Source: Candidatus Poribacteria bacterium (GTDB taxonomy: Bacteria > Poribacteria > WGA-4E > WGA-3G). From it: DNA of 52,424 nucleotides. Of this stretch, positions 8,166-16,433 are shown piece by piece. A program made the position numbers and the translations under genes. The notes below the pieces were generated by a model. It saw only the letters and a program-made list of their open reading frames with translations, searched no databases and was not told the DNA's origin. The number at the start of each line of letters is the position of its first letter. Position 1 is the stretch's first letter. The stretch spans positions 1 to 52,424 of the forward strand of contig JAJECN010000007.1 in assembly GCA_022821965.1 (NCBI GenBank), in the 5' to 3' direction.

Positions 8166-8906
8166 TTATGAAGCCTCCAAAATTTGTTTCACCCGTTCCA
8201 AGTCGGCAGGAACATCAACCCCGATGAGTGGAATATCCGTCTCAACGACATGAATAGGGACACCGTGTTCTAAAAAGCGTAATTGTTCTAACCCCTCCGC
8301 GAGTTCATAAGGCGTGCTATCCCACCTTGTGAAAGCGAGGAGCTGCTCCCTGCGGTAAGCGTACAAACCGACATGCCGATACACAGGGAATGTGTGCAGT
8401 AGGGACGAGGTCACCTCTGCCCTACCCCCGGGCATAGATGCACGTGAAAAGTACAATGCGTCACCCTGAAGATTTGTAACGACTTTAACGACGTTAGCAT
8501 CTCGATAATCTGTGTCAGTTTCAACCCGTTGTTTTAAGGTGCAAACCTGCACATCCGGTTTATCAATGAAAGGCTGCAGCATCATGTCTATCTGTACTGG
8601 TTCAAGCAAAGGTTCGTCCCCTTGGATATTGGCAACAATATCACAGGTCAACCGCTCAGCGACAACGGCAACTCGTTCCGTACCTGTTGCACAATCACCA
8701 GTCATCTGGACGTTCCCACCAAATTGCTGAACAGCATCGTAAATCCGCCGGTCATCCGTAGCAACAATAACTTCATCTAATGTCTTTGCACGGCACGCGC
8801 TTTCATAAACATGCTGCACCATCGGCTTCCCCAGAAGATTCACCAATGGCTTGCCTTCAAAACGGCTTGAAGCATAACGGGCTGGGATAATTCCTACACT
8901 TTGCAA
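8166..8906 (-). CDS. kdsB: 3-deoxy-manno-octulosonate cytidylyltransferase (CMP-Kdo synthetase)
   Basis: This 246-residue enzyme activates Kdo with CTP for lipopolysaccharide inner-core synthesis. The family N terminus IIPARYASSRFEGKPL is present, with GDEPLLEP and the ATDDRRIYDAV region. The start is a TTG at 8906 with GAGGGA about 8 bases upstream; no ATG is available without losing the conserved N terminus. It is the first gene of the minus-strand run ending in dctM, and it indicates a Kdo-containing outer membrane. Confidence 0.93.
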   Translation of the reverse strand: MQSVGIIPARYASSRFEGKPLVNLLGKPMVQHVYESACRAKTLDEVIVATDDRRIYDAVQQFGGNVQMTGDCATGTERVAVVAERLTCDIVANIQGDEPLLEPVQIDMMLQPFIDKPDVQVCTLKQRVETDTDYRDANVVKVVTNLQGDALYFSRASMPGGRAEVTSSLLHTFPVYRHVGLYAYRREQLLAFTRWDSTPYELAEGLEQLRFLEHGVPIHVVETDIPLIGVDVPADLERVKQILEAS

Positions 8907-9013
8907 CCTTATATTCCCTCACAGAACCCTAAACTTTTTAGATTTCTTCCATTCGTATCCTAAATCAGTTTAACCCAAAGCGAAGTTAAAATCAAGATTT
9001 TTTCCATTTTCAG

Positions 9014-9043
9014 TTGCACACACGACTGGAAAGGTGATACACT
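9014..9043 (+). promoter_or_regulatory. Candidate promoter for the LamG triplet
   Basis: TTGCAC (9014-9019), an 18-base spacer ending TGA, and TACACT (9038-9043), about 70 bases before the first LamG gene. The rest of the 210-base divergent gap shows no other signal. Confidence 0.45.
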
Positions 9044-9116
9044 TTAAAATGCAAGTGGTTAGGTGTTAAAAATAATAAAGTAAAGAAATAGTTCATCTAA
9101 AGGAGGCTCTCAAAAG

Positions 9117-9935
9117 ATGAAACGGAACTTTATACTAACGCCTTATCTGGCGTGCTTACTGCTGGTGGGTACTCTCTGTATACCTACAATAGAAGTTCAG
9201 GATGCGTCCGCTGAAGTTTTAGATCCAGATTTAGTACTGTATTTTGATTATGAAGATTTTAAAGGCGACACCGTCCTTGAAAAATCTGGCCGTGGTTACG
9301 ATGGCGCGATTAATGGAAAGGTTACACAATCCAATGATGGGAAGTTCGGCAAAGCCGCCCACTTCGTCCTTGGCAGCTTCCTTGACTTAGATGGACCGAA
9401 TATCAAACCTGACGATATTCCGACTGAAGGCATGAGTGTCGTCGCATGGATTAACGTGGAAGCCGTATCAGATATGGCGATTTTCAATGCGCGTGCGAAG
9501 GATAATACATGGCTTGTCCACCCAGAAGCACGCGGTAGTGGTAAGTATCGTTGGCTGAATCGTAGCCCCGGCTCAACGATATTCGACATTCGCGCTGGCG
9601 AAAACAAAAAGGATACATGGCAGCATTACGCTGGTACGTTCAGTCGTGCTGAAGGGTTAGCGGTGCTTTACATCAACGGTAAAAATGTCGGTGAAGAGAA
9701 GGCTCGCGTCCCGACACCAATCGCGGGTGACTGGGGTCAGGGTGCCCGTGTCGGCTATAACATCGACAACAACCGTCCTTTCGCTGGACTGATGGATGAC
9801 CTTAACGTCTGGAAACGTGGCTTGACAGAGGAAGAGGTCAATGTTATTATGAACGATGGTGTTGACGCGTTTCTTGCTGTGGAGGCACACGGTAAACTCA
9901 CAACAACTTGGGGAAAACTTAAGGCATTAAAGTAA
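9117..9935 (+). CDS. Secreted LamG-domain protein, triplet member 1
   Basis: 272 residues, preceded by a strong AAAGGAGG ribosome binding site. A signal peptide covers about residues 1-32, with a likely cleavage after ASA. One LamG jelly-roll follows (LYFDYEDFKGDTVLEKSGRG near the start; VLYINGKNVGEEKARV and GLMDDLNVWKRGLTEEEV near the end). It is most similar to the next two genes, with which it shares even its leader (TTCATCTAAAGGAGG). It ends VEAHGKLTTTWGKLK, the common tail. The role is presumably cell-surface or extracellular binding; no ligand can be read from sequence. Confidence 0.87.
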   Translation: MKRNFILTPYLACLLLVGTLCIPTIEVQDASAEVLDPDLVLYFDYEDFKGDTVLEKSGRGYDGAINGKVTQSNDGKFGKAAHFVLGSFLDLDGPNIKPDDIPTEGMSVVAWINVEAVSDMAIFNARAKDNTWLVHPEARGSGKYRWLNRSPGSTIFDIRAGENKKDTWQHYAGTFSRAEGLAVLYINGKNVGEEKARVPTPIAGDWGQGARVGYNIDNNRPFAGLMDDLNVWKRGLTEEEVNVIMNDGVDAFLAVEAHGKLTTTWGKLKALK

Positions 9936-9976
9936 GATGGAAAAGGAATGGTTCATCTAAAGGAGGATCTTAAAAG

Positions 9977-10801
9977 ATGAAACGCAACCTTATACGAACC
10001 TCTTATCTGATGTGCTTACTTGTGGTAGGCACACTCTGTATGCTTATATCAGGAATTCAGAATGCATCCGCTGAGGCTTTAGATCCGGACTTGGTGCTGT
10101 ATTTCGACTATGAAGACTTCGATGGAAATACCGTCGCTGAAAAATCCGGGCGCGGTTACGATGGTGAGATTAATGGAAAGATCACACAATCCGATGATGG
10201 GAAGTTCGGCAAAGCCGCTCATTTTAAAGCGGGCAGCTTCCTTGACTTAGATGGTCCCAACGTTGACCCCGAAGACATTCCGACTGAAGGTATGAGTATT
10301 GTCGCGTGGATTAACGTTGAAGCCATATCGGATATGGCGATTTTCAACGCCCGTGCGGCGGATAATACATGGCTTGTCCATCCTGAAGCACGTGGAGACG
10401 GAAATTATCGTTGGCTCAATCGGGGCCCTAACCCCAATAGGACGATATTTGATATCCGGGCAGGTAAAAACGTAGCCAACGAATGGCAGCATTACGCTGG
10501 CACGTACAGTCGGGCGGAAGCCTTAGCCGTGCTTTACATCAACGGTAAAAAGGTCGGTGAAGAAAAAGCGCGCCTTGACACGCCTATCGCAGGAGACTGG
10601 GGCAACGGGGCACGTGTTGGCTTTAACATTGACAACAAGCGTCCTTTCACAGGACTGATGGACGACCTCAATGTCTGGAAACGTGGCTTGACAGAGGAAG
10701 AGGTCAATGCTATTATGAACGACGGTGTCGAGACGTTTCTTGCGGTGGAAGCACACGGTAAACTCACAACTACGTGGGGAAACCTTAAAGCATCAAAGTA
10801 A
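9977..10801 (+). CDS. Secreted LamG-domain protein, triplet member 2
   Basis: 274 residues with a signal peptide (about residues 1-32, ASA before the mature part) and one LamG domain nearly colinear with member 1. The main difference is a two-residue insertion (RGPNPNRT instead of RSPGST). Only 41 bases separate it from member 1, and they contain no promoter but do repeat the GGTTCATCTAAAGGAGG leader, so members 1 and 2 are probably co-transcribed. The tail is VEAHGKLTTTWGNLK. It arose by tandem duplication that included the leader. Confidence 0.87.
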   Translation: MKRNLIRTSYLMCLLVVGTLCMLISGIQNASAEALDPDLVLYFDYEDFDGNTVAEKSGRGYDGEINGKITQSDDGKFGKAAHFKAGSFLDLDGPNVDPEDIPTEGMSIVAWINVEAISDMAIFNARAADNTWLVHPEARGDGNYRWLNRGPNPNRTIFDIRAGKNVANEWQHYAGTYSRAEALAVLYINGKKVGEEKARLDTPIAGDWGNGARVGFNIDNKRPFTGLMDDLNVWKRGLTEEEVNAIMNDGVETFLAVEAHGKLTTTWGNLKASK

Positions 10802-10829
10802 GATGAAACCTGTGAAAGTGGCTACATGT

Positions 10830-10835
10830 TATAAT
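10830..10835 (+). promoter_or_regulatory. Possible extended -10 box upstream of the MITE
   Basis: TGTTATAAT (extended -10, box 10830-10835) sits just before the MITE insertion and has no convincing -35. If used, transcription would start at about the left end of the element, so the element would lie in the leader of LamG member 3. Confidence 0.25.
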
Positions 10836-10840
10836 AAAGT

Positions 10841-10965
10841 CAGGACTTACGCAAATTTAGCAGGCGATGGTGGATTTTTTTAGTTTTAAACCCCCTAAAT
10901 CCCCAACCCCCCATATCCCCCCTTATCAGGGGGTAGGGACTTTAAGAAAAAATGCGTAAGTCCTA
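10841..10965. mobile_element. 125-bp MITE-like element (AGGACTTACGCA family)
   Basis: Perfect 12-bp terminal inverted repeats (10842-10853 and 10953-10964) bound a non-coding core with a CCCCC-TTATCA-GGGGG type hairpin. The direct repeat AAAGT flanks it (10836-10840 and 10966-10970). The paralogous leader at 9069-9100 shows the uninterrupted sequence, so this is a filled site against an empty one. It has no transposase and would need one in trans. Confidence 0.75.
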
Positions 10966-11005
10966 AAAGTAAAGGAATAGTTCATCTAAAGGAGGACCTT
11001 AAAAG

Positions 11006-11830
11006 ATGAAACGGAACTTTATACGAAACGCTTATCTGATGTGCGTACTTCTGATGGGCACTCTCTGTGTATTTGTGGCAGGAATTCAGGACGCGTCTGC
11101 TGCGGCTTTAGACCCAGATTTGGTCCTGTATTTTGACTATGAAGACTTCGACGGAAATACCGTCGTTGAAAAATCTGGACGTGGTTACGATGGCGAGATT
11201 AAGGGGAAGGTCACACAATCCGATGATGGGAAGTTCGGCAAAGCCGCCCATTTTGAAGCGGGCAGCTTTTTGGATTTAGATGGACCCAGTGTTAAGCCTG
11301 ATGACATCCCCACCGAAGGTATGAGTCTTCTTGCATGGATTAACGTTGAATCTGTATCGGATATGGCACTGTTCAACGCCCGCGCAGCCGATGGCACGTG
11401 GCTTGTCCACCCAGAAGCACGCGGCGATGGAAATTATCGTTGGCTCAATCGGGGTCCTAACCCCGGTAGGACGATATTTGATGTCCGGGCAGGTAAAAAC
11501 GAAGCCAATAAGTGGATACATTACGGGGGCACGTATAGTCGTGCTGAGGGATTAGCCATTCTCTACATCAACGGTGAAAATGTCGGTGAAGAAAAATCTC
11601 GCCTTGACACGCCTATCGCAGACAATTGGGGGCAGGGCGCGCGCGTCGGTTTCAACATCGACGATAAACGTCCCTTCACCGGACTCATGGATGAATTTAA
11701 CCTCTGGAAACGCGGTTTGACAGCGGAAGAGGTCAATGATATTATGAACAACGGTCTTGGCCCAACGCTCACCGCAGTAGAAGCACAAGGTAAGCTTGCA
11801 ACGACTTGGGGTAGGCTTAAAGCAAACTAA
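11006..11830 (+). CDS. Secreted LamG-domain protein, triplet member 3
   Basis: 274 residues, same architecture as the two genes before it: signal peptide to about residue 32, then one LamG domain, then the tail VEAQGKLATTWGRLK. It has the strong AAAGGAGG site and the ATAGTTCATCTAAAGGAGG leader of member 1. It is separated from member 2 by 204 bases that hold a MITE. It is slightly more diverged in the last strand (GLMDEFNLWKRGLTAEEV). The three proteins could form a mixed surface layer or bind related ligands; this is not visible in sequence. Confidence 0.87.
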   Translation: MKRNFIRNAYLMCVLLMGTLCVFVAGIQDASAAALDPDLVLYFDYEDFDGNTVVEKSGRGYDGEIKGKVTQSDDGKFGKAAHFEAGSFLDLDGPSVKPDDIPTEGMSLLAWINVESVSDMALFNARAADGTWLVHPEARGDGNYRWLNRGPNPGRTIFDVRAGKNEANKWIHYGGTYSRAEGLAILYINGENVGEEKSRLDTPIADNWGQGARVGFNIDDKRPFTGLMDEFNLWKRGLTAEEVNDIMNNGLGPTLTAVEAQGKLATTWGRLKAN

Positions 11831-11863
11831 CGCAAGTGGGAAAGATTCAAACTATTTTCCAGT

Positions 11864-11890
11864 AGGCGCGCTTTATCGGCGCGCCTCTTA
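11864..11890. terminator. Terminator-like GGCGCGC palindrome
   Basis: AGGCGCGC (11864-11871) and GCGCGCCT (11879-11886) form an 8-bp stem with a 7-base loop, 34 bases after the LamG stop. The same GGCGCGCT/AGCGCGCC palindrome recurs at 45493-45513 and 48608-48629, so this is a REP-like repeat that also serves as a terminator. Confidence 0.5.
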
Positions 11891-11929
11891 AATTCGCGTA
11901 GTCCCCGAGGCAGAAAATGCAAAAGTGGG

Positions 11930-12220
11930 TTATGGATCGGATGGCGTAGACGGTGGATCCTCTTCCGCCGCGTCAGGCACCGTAGTGATCTCTGAAAGCG
12001 AATCCGCCTTTAGTATTTTCGCGAGATAATCGTCCTCTGAAAGCAAATCTTTATTCGCGCGGAGACTCGCCTCATGGAACCGATAGTCCCCTTCACCGAC
12101 CCGATAGTAACACTGGAGGTATCCAGCACTAACCGCTTGCTTGAGATCTGCTGGCGAGATATCTAACATCGCTGCCGCCTCTTCCAAGTCATACTCAACC
12201 ACGGCATGGCGTATTCGCAT
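11930..12220 (-). CDS. Small HTH-like hypothetical protein
   Basis: This 96-residue protein has the ATG at 12220 preceded by GGAGGTGAG, a very good ribosome binding site. Residues about 8-50 (DLEEAAAMLDISPADLKQAV, then GYLQCYYRVGEGDYRF) have the pattern of a MerR/excisionase-type winged helix: helix, turn, recognition helix, then a wing. The last 25 residues are acidic and proline-rich, probably disordered. It is alone on its strand between LamG and PAP2 genes. It could be a small DNA-binding regulator; the function is inference. Confidence 0.65.
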   Translation of the reverse strand: MRIRHAVVEYDLEEAAAMLDISPADLKQAVSAGYLQCYYRVGEGDYRFHEASLRANKDLLSEDDYLAKILKADSLSEITTVPDAAEEDPPSTPSDP

Positions 12221-12331
12221 CTTCTCACCTCCATTTTTAGTAATAGATGATTGTAGATTTTACTATAAAACCGTAGAAAATACAACGTAATAGACAAAGT
12301 TGGATTGCATGATGCAGTATTGGTGTCTAAA

Positions 12332-12450
12332 TTAACGCAAGTTGCCAAATATTATTCTCACTGCGAAGCAATAGCACTCCTACGGGGTGGGGAAGGAGAC
12401 GAAAACGCTTTCTGAAATGTGCAAAACCTGTTAGTAGCAACTTGGGTTAA
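12332..12450. repeat. 119-bp inverted-repeat element upstream of the PAP2 gene
   Basis: TTAACGCAAGTTGCC (12332-12346) and AGCAACTTGGGTTAA (12436-12450) are inverted repeats with two mismatches, enclosing non-coding DNA. A single arm, GGCAACTTAGGTTAA, recurs near 29708. The element ends 23 bases before the PAP2 start. Nothing else is seen in 12221-12473. Confidence 0.5.
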
Positions 12451-12473
12451 ATTATATATTAGCGAAATCTTTT

Positions 12474-13139
12474 ATGGTAAAACTTGTGGTTATCTATACA
12501 CTAATGCGAGGGCGAGGATACAATCCTCGCCAGCGGCAGTTGGGCGAACTATCAAAATCTTTTAAACCGTGGCTGATATGGGCACTGGTTTTCTGTGCTT
12601 TCATAACGGGGTTAGAAGCGGATGCTGAAAACTTCGTATCGCGATGGGATCAGGAACTCTTTGATCGTATCTATGACGCGCCACCACGCCAGCAGCCGAC
12701 ATGGACACTCATGGAAACGGTCTCAGATTTCGGAGATTATCGCGCGGTCATGGGAGCGTCAGCACTGCTCATGGCGTACGGAAATGATTCACACCGGGAA
12801 ACCGGAAAACTTTTATTTTCCTCGTATATGGGAGCAGGGGTTATAACGTATGGCATGAAAAGGCTGATAGGCAGAAAGCGACCCCTCGATGCAACATTGG
12901 GGAATCCGTCCTTACCGTCAGGTCACGCCTCTATTGTATTCAGTGTCGCCACGATTTTAGGCTATCGGTATCCGAAATTGCGAATTCCACTCTACATCGG
13001 TGCGGGACTCGTCAGTTTCTCACGTATCTATTTAGGGAGGCACTATACCTCAGATGTGCTAACTGGGGCAGCAATCGGCACCGGTATGGGGATGCTCGTC
13101 TGGCATAACCGAGCAACACTGTTAAAATGGGAATTTTAG
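12474..13139 (+). CDS. PAP2-family membrane phosphatase
   Basis: A 221-residue protein with all three signature motifs of the type-2 phosphatidic acid phosphatase superfamily: KRLIGRKRP, PSGH, and SRIYLGRHYTSD, the last two carrying the catalytic histidines. Several hydrophobic segments place it in the inner membrane, with the active site likely on the periplasmic side. It could act on undecaprenyl pyrophosphate, phosphatidate or a lipid A phosphate; the sequence does not decide. The start is uncertain: the ATG at 12474 has no clear ribosome binding site, and a perfect GGCGAGG palindrome (12511-12531) lies in the first coding bases. An in-frame ATG at 12504 is an alternative. Confidence 0.87.
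   Translation: MVKLVVIYTLMRGRGYNPRQRQLGELSKSFKPWLIWALVFCAFITGLEADAENFVSRWDQELFDRIYDAPPRQQPTWTLMETVSDFGDYRAVMGASALLMAYGNDSHRETGKLLFSSYMGAGVITYGMKRLIGRKRPLDATLGNPSLPSGHASIVFSVATILGYRYPKLRIPLYIGAGLVSFSRIYLGRHYTSDVLTGAAIGTGMGMLVWHNRATLLKWEF
12511..12531. repeat. REP-like palindrome inside the PAP2 N terminus
   Basis: GGCGAGGAT and its complement ATCCTCGCC form a 9-bp stem with a 3-base loop. It belongs to the same family as 41866-41888 and is read as residues around GRGYNPRQ if the annotated start is right. Confidence 0.6.
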
Positions 13140-13178
13140 TTCGCCGTAGGAGGGAAATCCGCGGAAATACGCAGAAAT

Positions 13179-13223
13179 ACCCAAGCAAAAACACCCCAAG
13201 CAAACGCCCCAAGCAAAAACACT
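13179..13223. repeat. Three short direct repeats
   Basis: Three near-identical 15-16 base units built on CCCAAGCAAAAACAC are arranged head to tail 30-75 bases before the lipoprotein promoter. Function unknown; slippage is likely. Confidence 0.5.
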
Positions 13224-13252
13224 CCGATTCCCGACTCTGAAAATTAAAATCC

Positions 13253-13281
13253 TTGACAATAAACTTCACAGTGCGTAAAAT
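13253..13281 (+). promoter_or_regulatory. Sigma-70-type promoter for the lipoprotein gene
   Basis: A perfect TTGACA (13253-13258), a 17-base spacer and TAAAAT (13276-13281). The start site would fall near 13288, just before GAGGAGGA (13291-13298), leaving a very short leader. Confidence 0.7.
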
Positions 13282-13302
13282 ATAATTATAGAGGAGGATA
13301 AG

Positions 13303-14076
13303 ATGATGGGTAATACAAAAGATCGCATCCACTTCAGGCATCAGATTATGAATAGAATTGGTATACTCCTCTTAGCGGGAGCTTTGTTGGCGGGGTGTGC
13401 CGTTGCCCCACAACCGTTGGTCGATATATACCTTGAACCGATCGAAGGACGCTTTAATGCTCATATCGACGTAGAGACGGGCGCAGCAACTGTTGTAAAA
13501 GAGGGTGTTGCCGTGACCATTAAACCGCTTGATGAGATAGAGTTGTTCTCACTCACGGAGGAACCAAGGTTGAATCCGTATCTTCTCGTTGAGAAGAACG
13601 GTGCTGTTGAACCCATTTATACGGTATTTGAAGTTACAGTCCACAACCGAAAGCATCGCCGCGTTGTCGTTGAGGACGCAGCGATCCTCCTTGATGGAAA
13701 TGGTGTGCAGTATGCTAACCTATCCAACGATTACTTCGACGCACTCTATGACAACGTAGATCATCCACAAAGTAGTCCTGGGGCGGGTGCTTATCCTTAC
13801 ACGCCTACCGCTTACGGCTACTATCCGTACTACGGCTACCATCAGTCCTATATAGACGCTGAAGCATTAGAGTGGGGACGCATTACAATAGAAGACAGCA
13901 TTTTTGAAGGTGGAAAGTTGTTCTCCGGCGCAAAACGGAGCGGTTTCTTAATTTTCGATCGGCTTGAGAGTCGTGCGACGGACCTCAGAATCGTTCTACC
14001 TGAAGTTTGGATAATCCAGGACGGTAAGCAGAATAAACTGGAATTTAAAATTGATTTCAGGCAGGTCTTGCCGTAA
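13303..14076 (+). CDS. Hypothetical lipoprotein
   Basis: A 257-residue protein. The ATG at 13303 follows GAGGAGGA by 4 bases. A lipoprotein signal ends in LLAGALLAGC with the lipidated Cys at residue 32. An internal Met16 would give a more typical signal length but has no ribosome binding site. The mature part is mostly beta-rich and has a Tyr/Pro-rich stretch (residues ~166-188, YPYTPTAYGYYPYYGYHQSY) that looks like an exposed linker. I do not recognise the family. The Liv importer genes follow 78 bases later on the same strand and could be co-transcribed. Confidence 0.8.
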   Translation: MMGNTKDRIHFRHQIMNRIGILLLAGALLAGCAVAPQPLVDIYLEPIEGRFNAHIDVETGAATVVKEGVAVTIKPLDEIELFSLTEEPRLNPYLLVEKNGAVEPIYTVFEVTVHNRKHRRVVVEDAAILLDGNGVQYANLSNDYFDALYDNVDHPQSSPGAGAYPYTPTAYGYYPYYGYHQSYIDAEALEWGRITIEDSIFEGGKLFSGAKRSGFLIFDRLESRATDLRIVLPEVWIIQDGKQNKLEFKIDFRQVLP

Positions 14077-14154
14077 AATAACGATAACTTCAATGGCTTA
14101 ATTCGTACTGATAACATACGGGATCTGTTACATAACGAAGGGAGTATATAGCAA

Positions 14155-15351
14155 ATGAGAAATTGGCTTGTCGGATTATTAATAGTAGGGCTTGTGTCCG
14201 TTTGGGGATGTCAGCCTGCGGGTAAGGATCAACAGGAATCTCAGAGAGAAGTAAGAGTCGCTGTCGCTGGACCTTTTACAGGTAACGCAGCAGCATTCGG
14301 AGAGATGATTAAACGCGGCGCTGAACTCAGAGCGAAAGAAATTAATGAGGCTGGTGGCATCAACGGTATGAAACTAACCCTCGTTTTTGGAGATGATGCC
14401 GGGACAGAAAAGGAGGCGAGAGCTGTTGCCACACGCTTCGCCACCGATCGACGAATTCTCGCGGTTGTCGGGCACTTTAACAGCGCATGTTCCTTAGCTG
14501 GCAAAGGTATCTATAAAGAAAATGGCATTGTTGAATTGTCTCCGGGCTCAACCAATGTAAGTGTTTGTGAAGGAAGTGACTGGACCTTTCGGAATTTGTA
14601 TCGCGACGATTTTCAGGGAGAATTTATCGCCAAATATATTAAAAATGTCCTGACGGAGTTCAAATCTGTCGGCGTTCTTTTCGATAATGATGATTACGGC
14701 AGAGGTCTTAAAGATGCGTTTGCTGCGGAAGCTGAAGCGGTCGGACTTAATATTGTCACTGCCGAAGCATACGATCGGGAAAATACGGATTTTAAAGCGC
14801 AACTTACCAGTATCAAGGCAAAGAATCCAGACGTTATCTTTATCTCCGGTCTTTATGGTCAAGCAGCCTTAATTGTGAAACAGGCGCGTGAGGCTGGAAT
14901 TACCGCGCAGTTTTTCGGGGCAGATGGCATTGACTCACCAGATTTTCTCACAATCGCAGGTGTTGCAGCGAACGGAACCTATCTAACAACTCCTTTTACA
15001 TTTGGTGGAGGTGGAGAAGAAGCAGCACGGGTAGCTGAAGCGTTCGCAGCCGAGTTTGGGGTTGCTCCTGATACTTGGGCAGCATTAACTTATGATGCGA
15101 CGGACATGATTGCAGAAGCAATTGGAAAAACCTATAATAGGGAGGCCACCCTCGCTGAAAATCGAAAAGCCATTCGCGACTATTTGGCATCATTGGATAC
15201 GCCAGAAGAGGGATACAAAGGAATTACTGGACTAACCTATTTTGACAAAAACGGAGATACTGTTAATAAACCGGCTTATGTCAAAATCGTTAAAGATGGG
15301 AAATTTACGACTGCTCCTCAGCAACTACTCAACTTGGAATCCCAAGAATAG
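14155..15351 (+). CDS. livJ: Branched-chain amino-acid ABC transporter substrate-binding lipoprotein
   Basis: This 398-residue type-I periplasmic binding protein has a lipoprotein signal with Cys19 in SVWGCQPAG, so it is anchored rather than free. Family features are the opening RVAVAGPFTGNAAAFGEMIKRGAELRAKEINEAGGINGMKLTLV pattern, VVGHFNSACSLA, LFDNDDYGRGLKDAF, and the late TYDATDMIAEAI. It captures leucine, isoleucine, valine or a related small ligand and hands it to LivH and LivM. AAGGGAG lies before the ATG. It begins a livJHM run. Confidence 0.92.
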   Translation: MRNWLVGLLIVGLVSVWGCQPAGKDQQESQREVRVAVAGPFTGNAAAFGEMIKRGAELRAKEINEAGGINGMKLTLVFGDDAGTEKEARAVATRFATDRRILAVVGHFNSACSLAGKGIYKENGIVELSPGSTNVSVCEGSDWTFRNLYRDDFQGEFIAKYIKNVLTEFKSVGVLFDNDDYGRGLKDAFAAEAEAVGLNIVTAEAYDRENTDFKAQLTSIKAKNPDVIFISGLYGQAALIVKQAREAGITAQFFGADGIDSPDFLTIAGVAANGTYLTTPFTFGGGGEEAARVAEAFAAEFGVAPDTWAALTYDATDMIAEAIGKTYNREATLAENRKAIRDYLASLDTPEEGYKGITGLTYFDKNGDTVNKPAYVKIVKDGKFTTAPQQLLNLESQE

Positions 15352-15456
15352 TAGCATGTGCTAATTTCATGGCACTCGGGATGAAGAAGAAATCGTATGA
15401 AAAACCGAGATAATCGTAAATTCTTTTAAAGAGCAAACATTTGGAATTTAAGAATT

Positions 15457-16407
15457 ATGGAGCAATTTTCACAGCAGCTGATTAATGCCCTTGTGCTCGG
15501 CGGCATTTATGCCCTTATTGCTGTCGGTTATACGATGGTCTACGGCATTATTGAATTGATTAACTTCGCCCACGGCGAAATTTTCATGTTTGGTGCTTAC
15601 TTCGCGTTCACCTTGGTCACGGTTTTTAACCTACCATTTTGGGTAGCACTCCCGCTCAGTATGCTCCTCTGTGCTGGCATCGGAATGTTGATGGACCTGG
15701 TTGCTTATCGTCCGCTTCGTAATGCAGCGCGCCTTTCCGCATTAATTACAGCGATCGGTGTTTCAATCGGCTTACAAAACCTTGCCCGAATTATCTGGGG
15801 TGCAAGGCAACGTCCTTTCCCATCAGAATCTCTGCCGGCATTTTTAAGACAAGGCATCCCGCCGAGTGAACCGCTATCAGCATTCTCCTTGACCGAGACG
15901 GCGATTGCGCTCCCCGGTGGTGCTTTTCTACCTTACCGGGACTTATGTATTATTCTCCTCGCTCTCGCTCTAATGATTGCCTTAAACCGGTTGGTTTCCT
16001 TAACAAAGATAGGCAAAGCGATGCGGGCTTGCGCCCAAAATCGGGTTGCCGCCAATTTGATGGGTATCAATACCAACCGGGTCATTGTTATAACGTTCGC
16101 TATCGGTTCCGCTTTAGGGGCTGTTGCAGGGGTGATGGTCGGTATAAAAGAGATTATTGAACCGACGATGGGTTACTATAAGGGCGTAGCAGCGTTCGCT
16201 GCTGCTGTTCTCGGAGGCATCGGGAATATCACGGGTGCAATGGTCGGAGGACTCCTGATAGGGTTCGCCGAAGTATTTGGAGCTGGCTATATCCCCTACG
16301 GCTACGGTTCTGGGTATCGGGTAGCCATTGCCTATATTGTCATGATTGCTGTCATTATAATCCGTCCTTCAGGGTTGTTTGGGAAATCAACCGCAACTCG
16401 CGCCTAA
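15457..16407 (+). CDS. livH: Branched-chain amino-acid ABC permease LivH
   Basis: This 316-residue integral membrane protein starts with the classic LivH segment QQLINALVLGGIYALIAVGY and YGIIELINFAHGEIFMFGAY. The EAA-like region is KAMRACAQNRVAANLMGIN, and GGIGNITGAMVGGLLIG lies near the end. It pairs with LivM. The 105-base gap after livJ contains no recognisable promoter, and the ribosome binding site is weak. Confidence 0.93.
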   Translation: MEQFSQQLINALVLGGIYALIAVGYTMVYGIIELINFAHGEIFMFGAYFAFTLVTVFNLPFWVALPLSMLLCAGIGMLMDLVAYRPLRNAARLSALITAIGVSIGLQNLARIIWGARQRPFPSESLPAFLRQGIPPSEPLSAFSLTETAIALPGGAFLPYRDLCIILLALALMIALNRLVSLTKIGKAMRACAQNRVAANLMGINTNRVIVITFAIGSALGAVAGVMVGIKEIIEPTMGYYKGVAAFAAAVLGGIGNITGAMVGGLLIGFAEVFGAGYIPYGYGSGYRVAIAYIVMIAVIIIRPSGLFGKSTATRA

Positions 16408-16433
16408 GTTTACGTGTATGCCTTTAGAAAACC

